Assembly (NCBI GenBank): GCA_023386815.1
Contig: JAEWIZ010000020.1
Span: 83,932 to 147,931 of the forward strand
Reading direction: 5' to 3'
DNA length: 64,000 nucleotides
Origin: Bacillota bacterium
GTDB lineage: Bacteria; Bacillota; Clostridia; Lachnospirales; Lachnospiraceae
Both the position numbers and the translations under genes were made by a program. How positions within the stretch are numbered: the first letter of the stretch is position 1; every line of letters starts with the position of its first letter. The notes below the pieces were generated by a model. It had not been told where the DNA came from. It saw only the letters and a program-made list of their open reading frames with translations, and did no database searches. Positions 63,961 to 64,000 of this stretch are shown in pieces.

Positions 63961-64000
63961 AAAGCTGATGATTAACTTAAACCACACAGATTGAGAAGCG

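Larger units (their letters stand above)
6565..64000. mobile_element. Integrative conjugative element (Tn1549-like plan), left end approximate, right end outside window
   Basis: A recombinase trio lies at the left edge, followed by small regulators, an ImmR/ImmA pair, and on the right the conjugation genes: a giant methylase-helicase, small conserved ICE proteins and an NlpC/P60 transfer hydrolase. That combination is characteristic of Clostridia ICEs. The VirB4, coupling-protein and relaxase genes expected for the ICE itself were not seen and should lie beyond 64 kb. The region is interrupted by the 24.3 kb IME and includes several decayed genes. Confidence 0.6.

Overview
The window reads as a low-GC Clostridia chromosome, most likely Lachnospiraceae. 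The signs are strong GGAGG ribosome sites, PucR-type and ImmR/ImmA regulators, tandem large serine recombinases, TnpV-type transposon proteins and SpoVG-like proteins. No rRNA, tRNA or CRISPR array was seen, so genus is not assignable by eye.

Layout. (1) 1-6.1 kb is host DNA: the start of a DUF35 OB-fold protein, its thiolase-like partner, an IS110 element with a probable bridge-RNA leader, a PucR-family regulator, a broken recombinase copy lying next to a truncated hxlR-like gene, and a flavin-binding pyridoxamine-oxidase-like gene. (2) About 6.6 kb to beyond the right edge is an integrative conjugative element (ICE) of the Tn1549-like kind. Its left part holds three consecutive large serine recombinases, small regulators, an ImmR/ImmA pair and two arrays of CAGAAGT-containing direct repeats. 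Its right part (42.3-64 kb) holds a WYL regulator, SIMPL, secreted coiled-coil and Fn3 proteins, a tandem SpoVG protein, a 2484-residue methylase-helicase and an NlpC/P60 transfer hydrolase. (3) Nested inside the ICE at 17,956-42,283 is a complete 24.3 kb integrative mobilizable element (IME). It interrupts a PLD-nuclease/SF2-helicase gene exactly inside the Walker A motif; the N-terminal half lies at 43.0-42.3 kb and the C-terminal half at 18.0-16.2 kb. The two element ends carry matching inverted subterminal repeats, and the host reading frame is restored if a GG core is the crossover point.

The IME has its own trio of serine recombinases in the same order and style as the ICE trio, a MobC/MobP relaxase module with an oriT-like region, and a ParM/ParR pair in which parR carries an in-frame amber codon. 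Its cargo is anti-phage in character. One operon runs from a single promoter: an RHH regulator, two C5-cytosine methylases, a McrB-like NTPase and a LlaJI/McrC-like nuclease (the LlaJI four-gene plan), extended by a Vsr-like nuclease and a caspase-like CHAT protease. A divergent HNH endonuclease shares its N-terminal domain with the McrB-like subunit, which suggests a second nuclease reading the same site. A separate two-gene unit pairs a zinc-hook AAA ATPase with an unrecognised 317-residue protein.

Many ICE genes outside the core transfer functions are decayed: a methyltransferase, a hemerythrin fragment, a SAVED-like relic and a split hypothetical. The best candidates for something new are the LlaJI+Vsr+CHAT operon with its HNH companion, the TnpV gene nested in another frame of the giant helicase gene, the HIV-type slippery heptamer in a small zinc-knuckle gene, and the recombinase trios.
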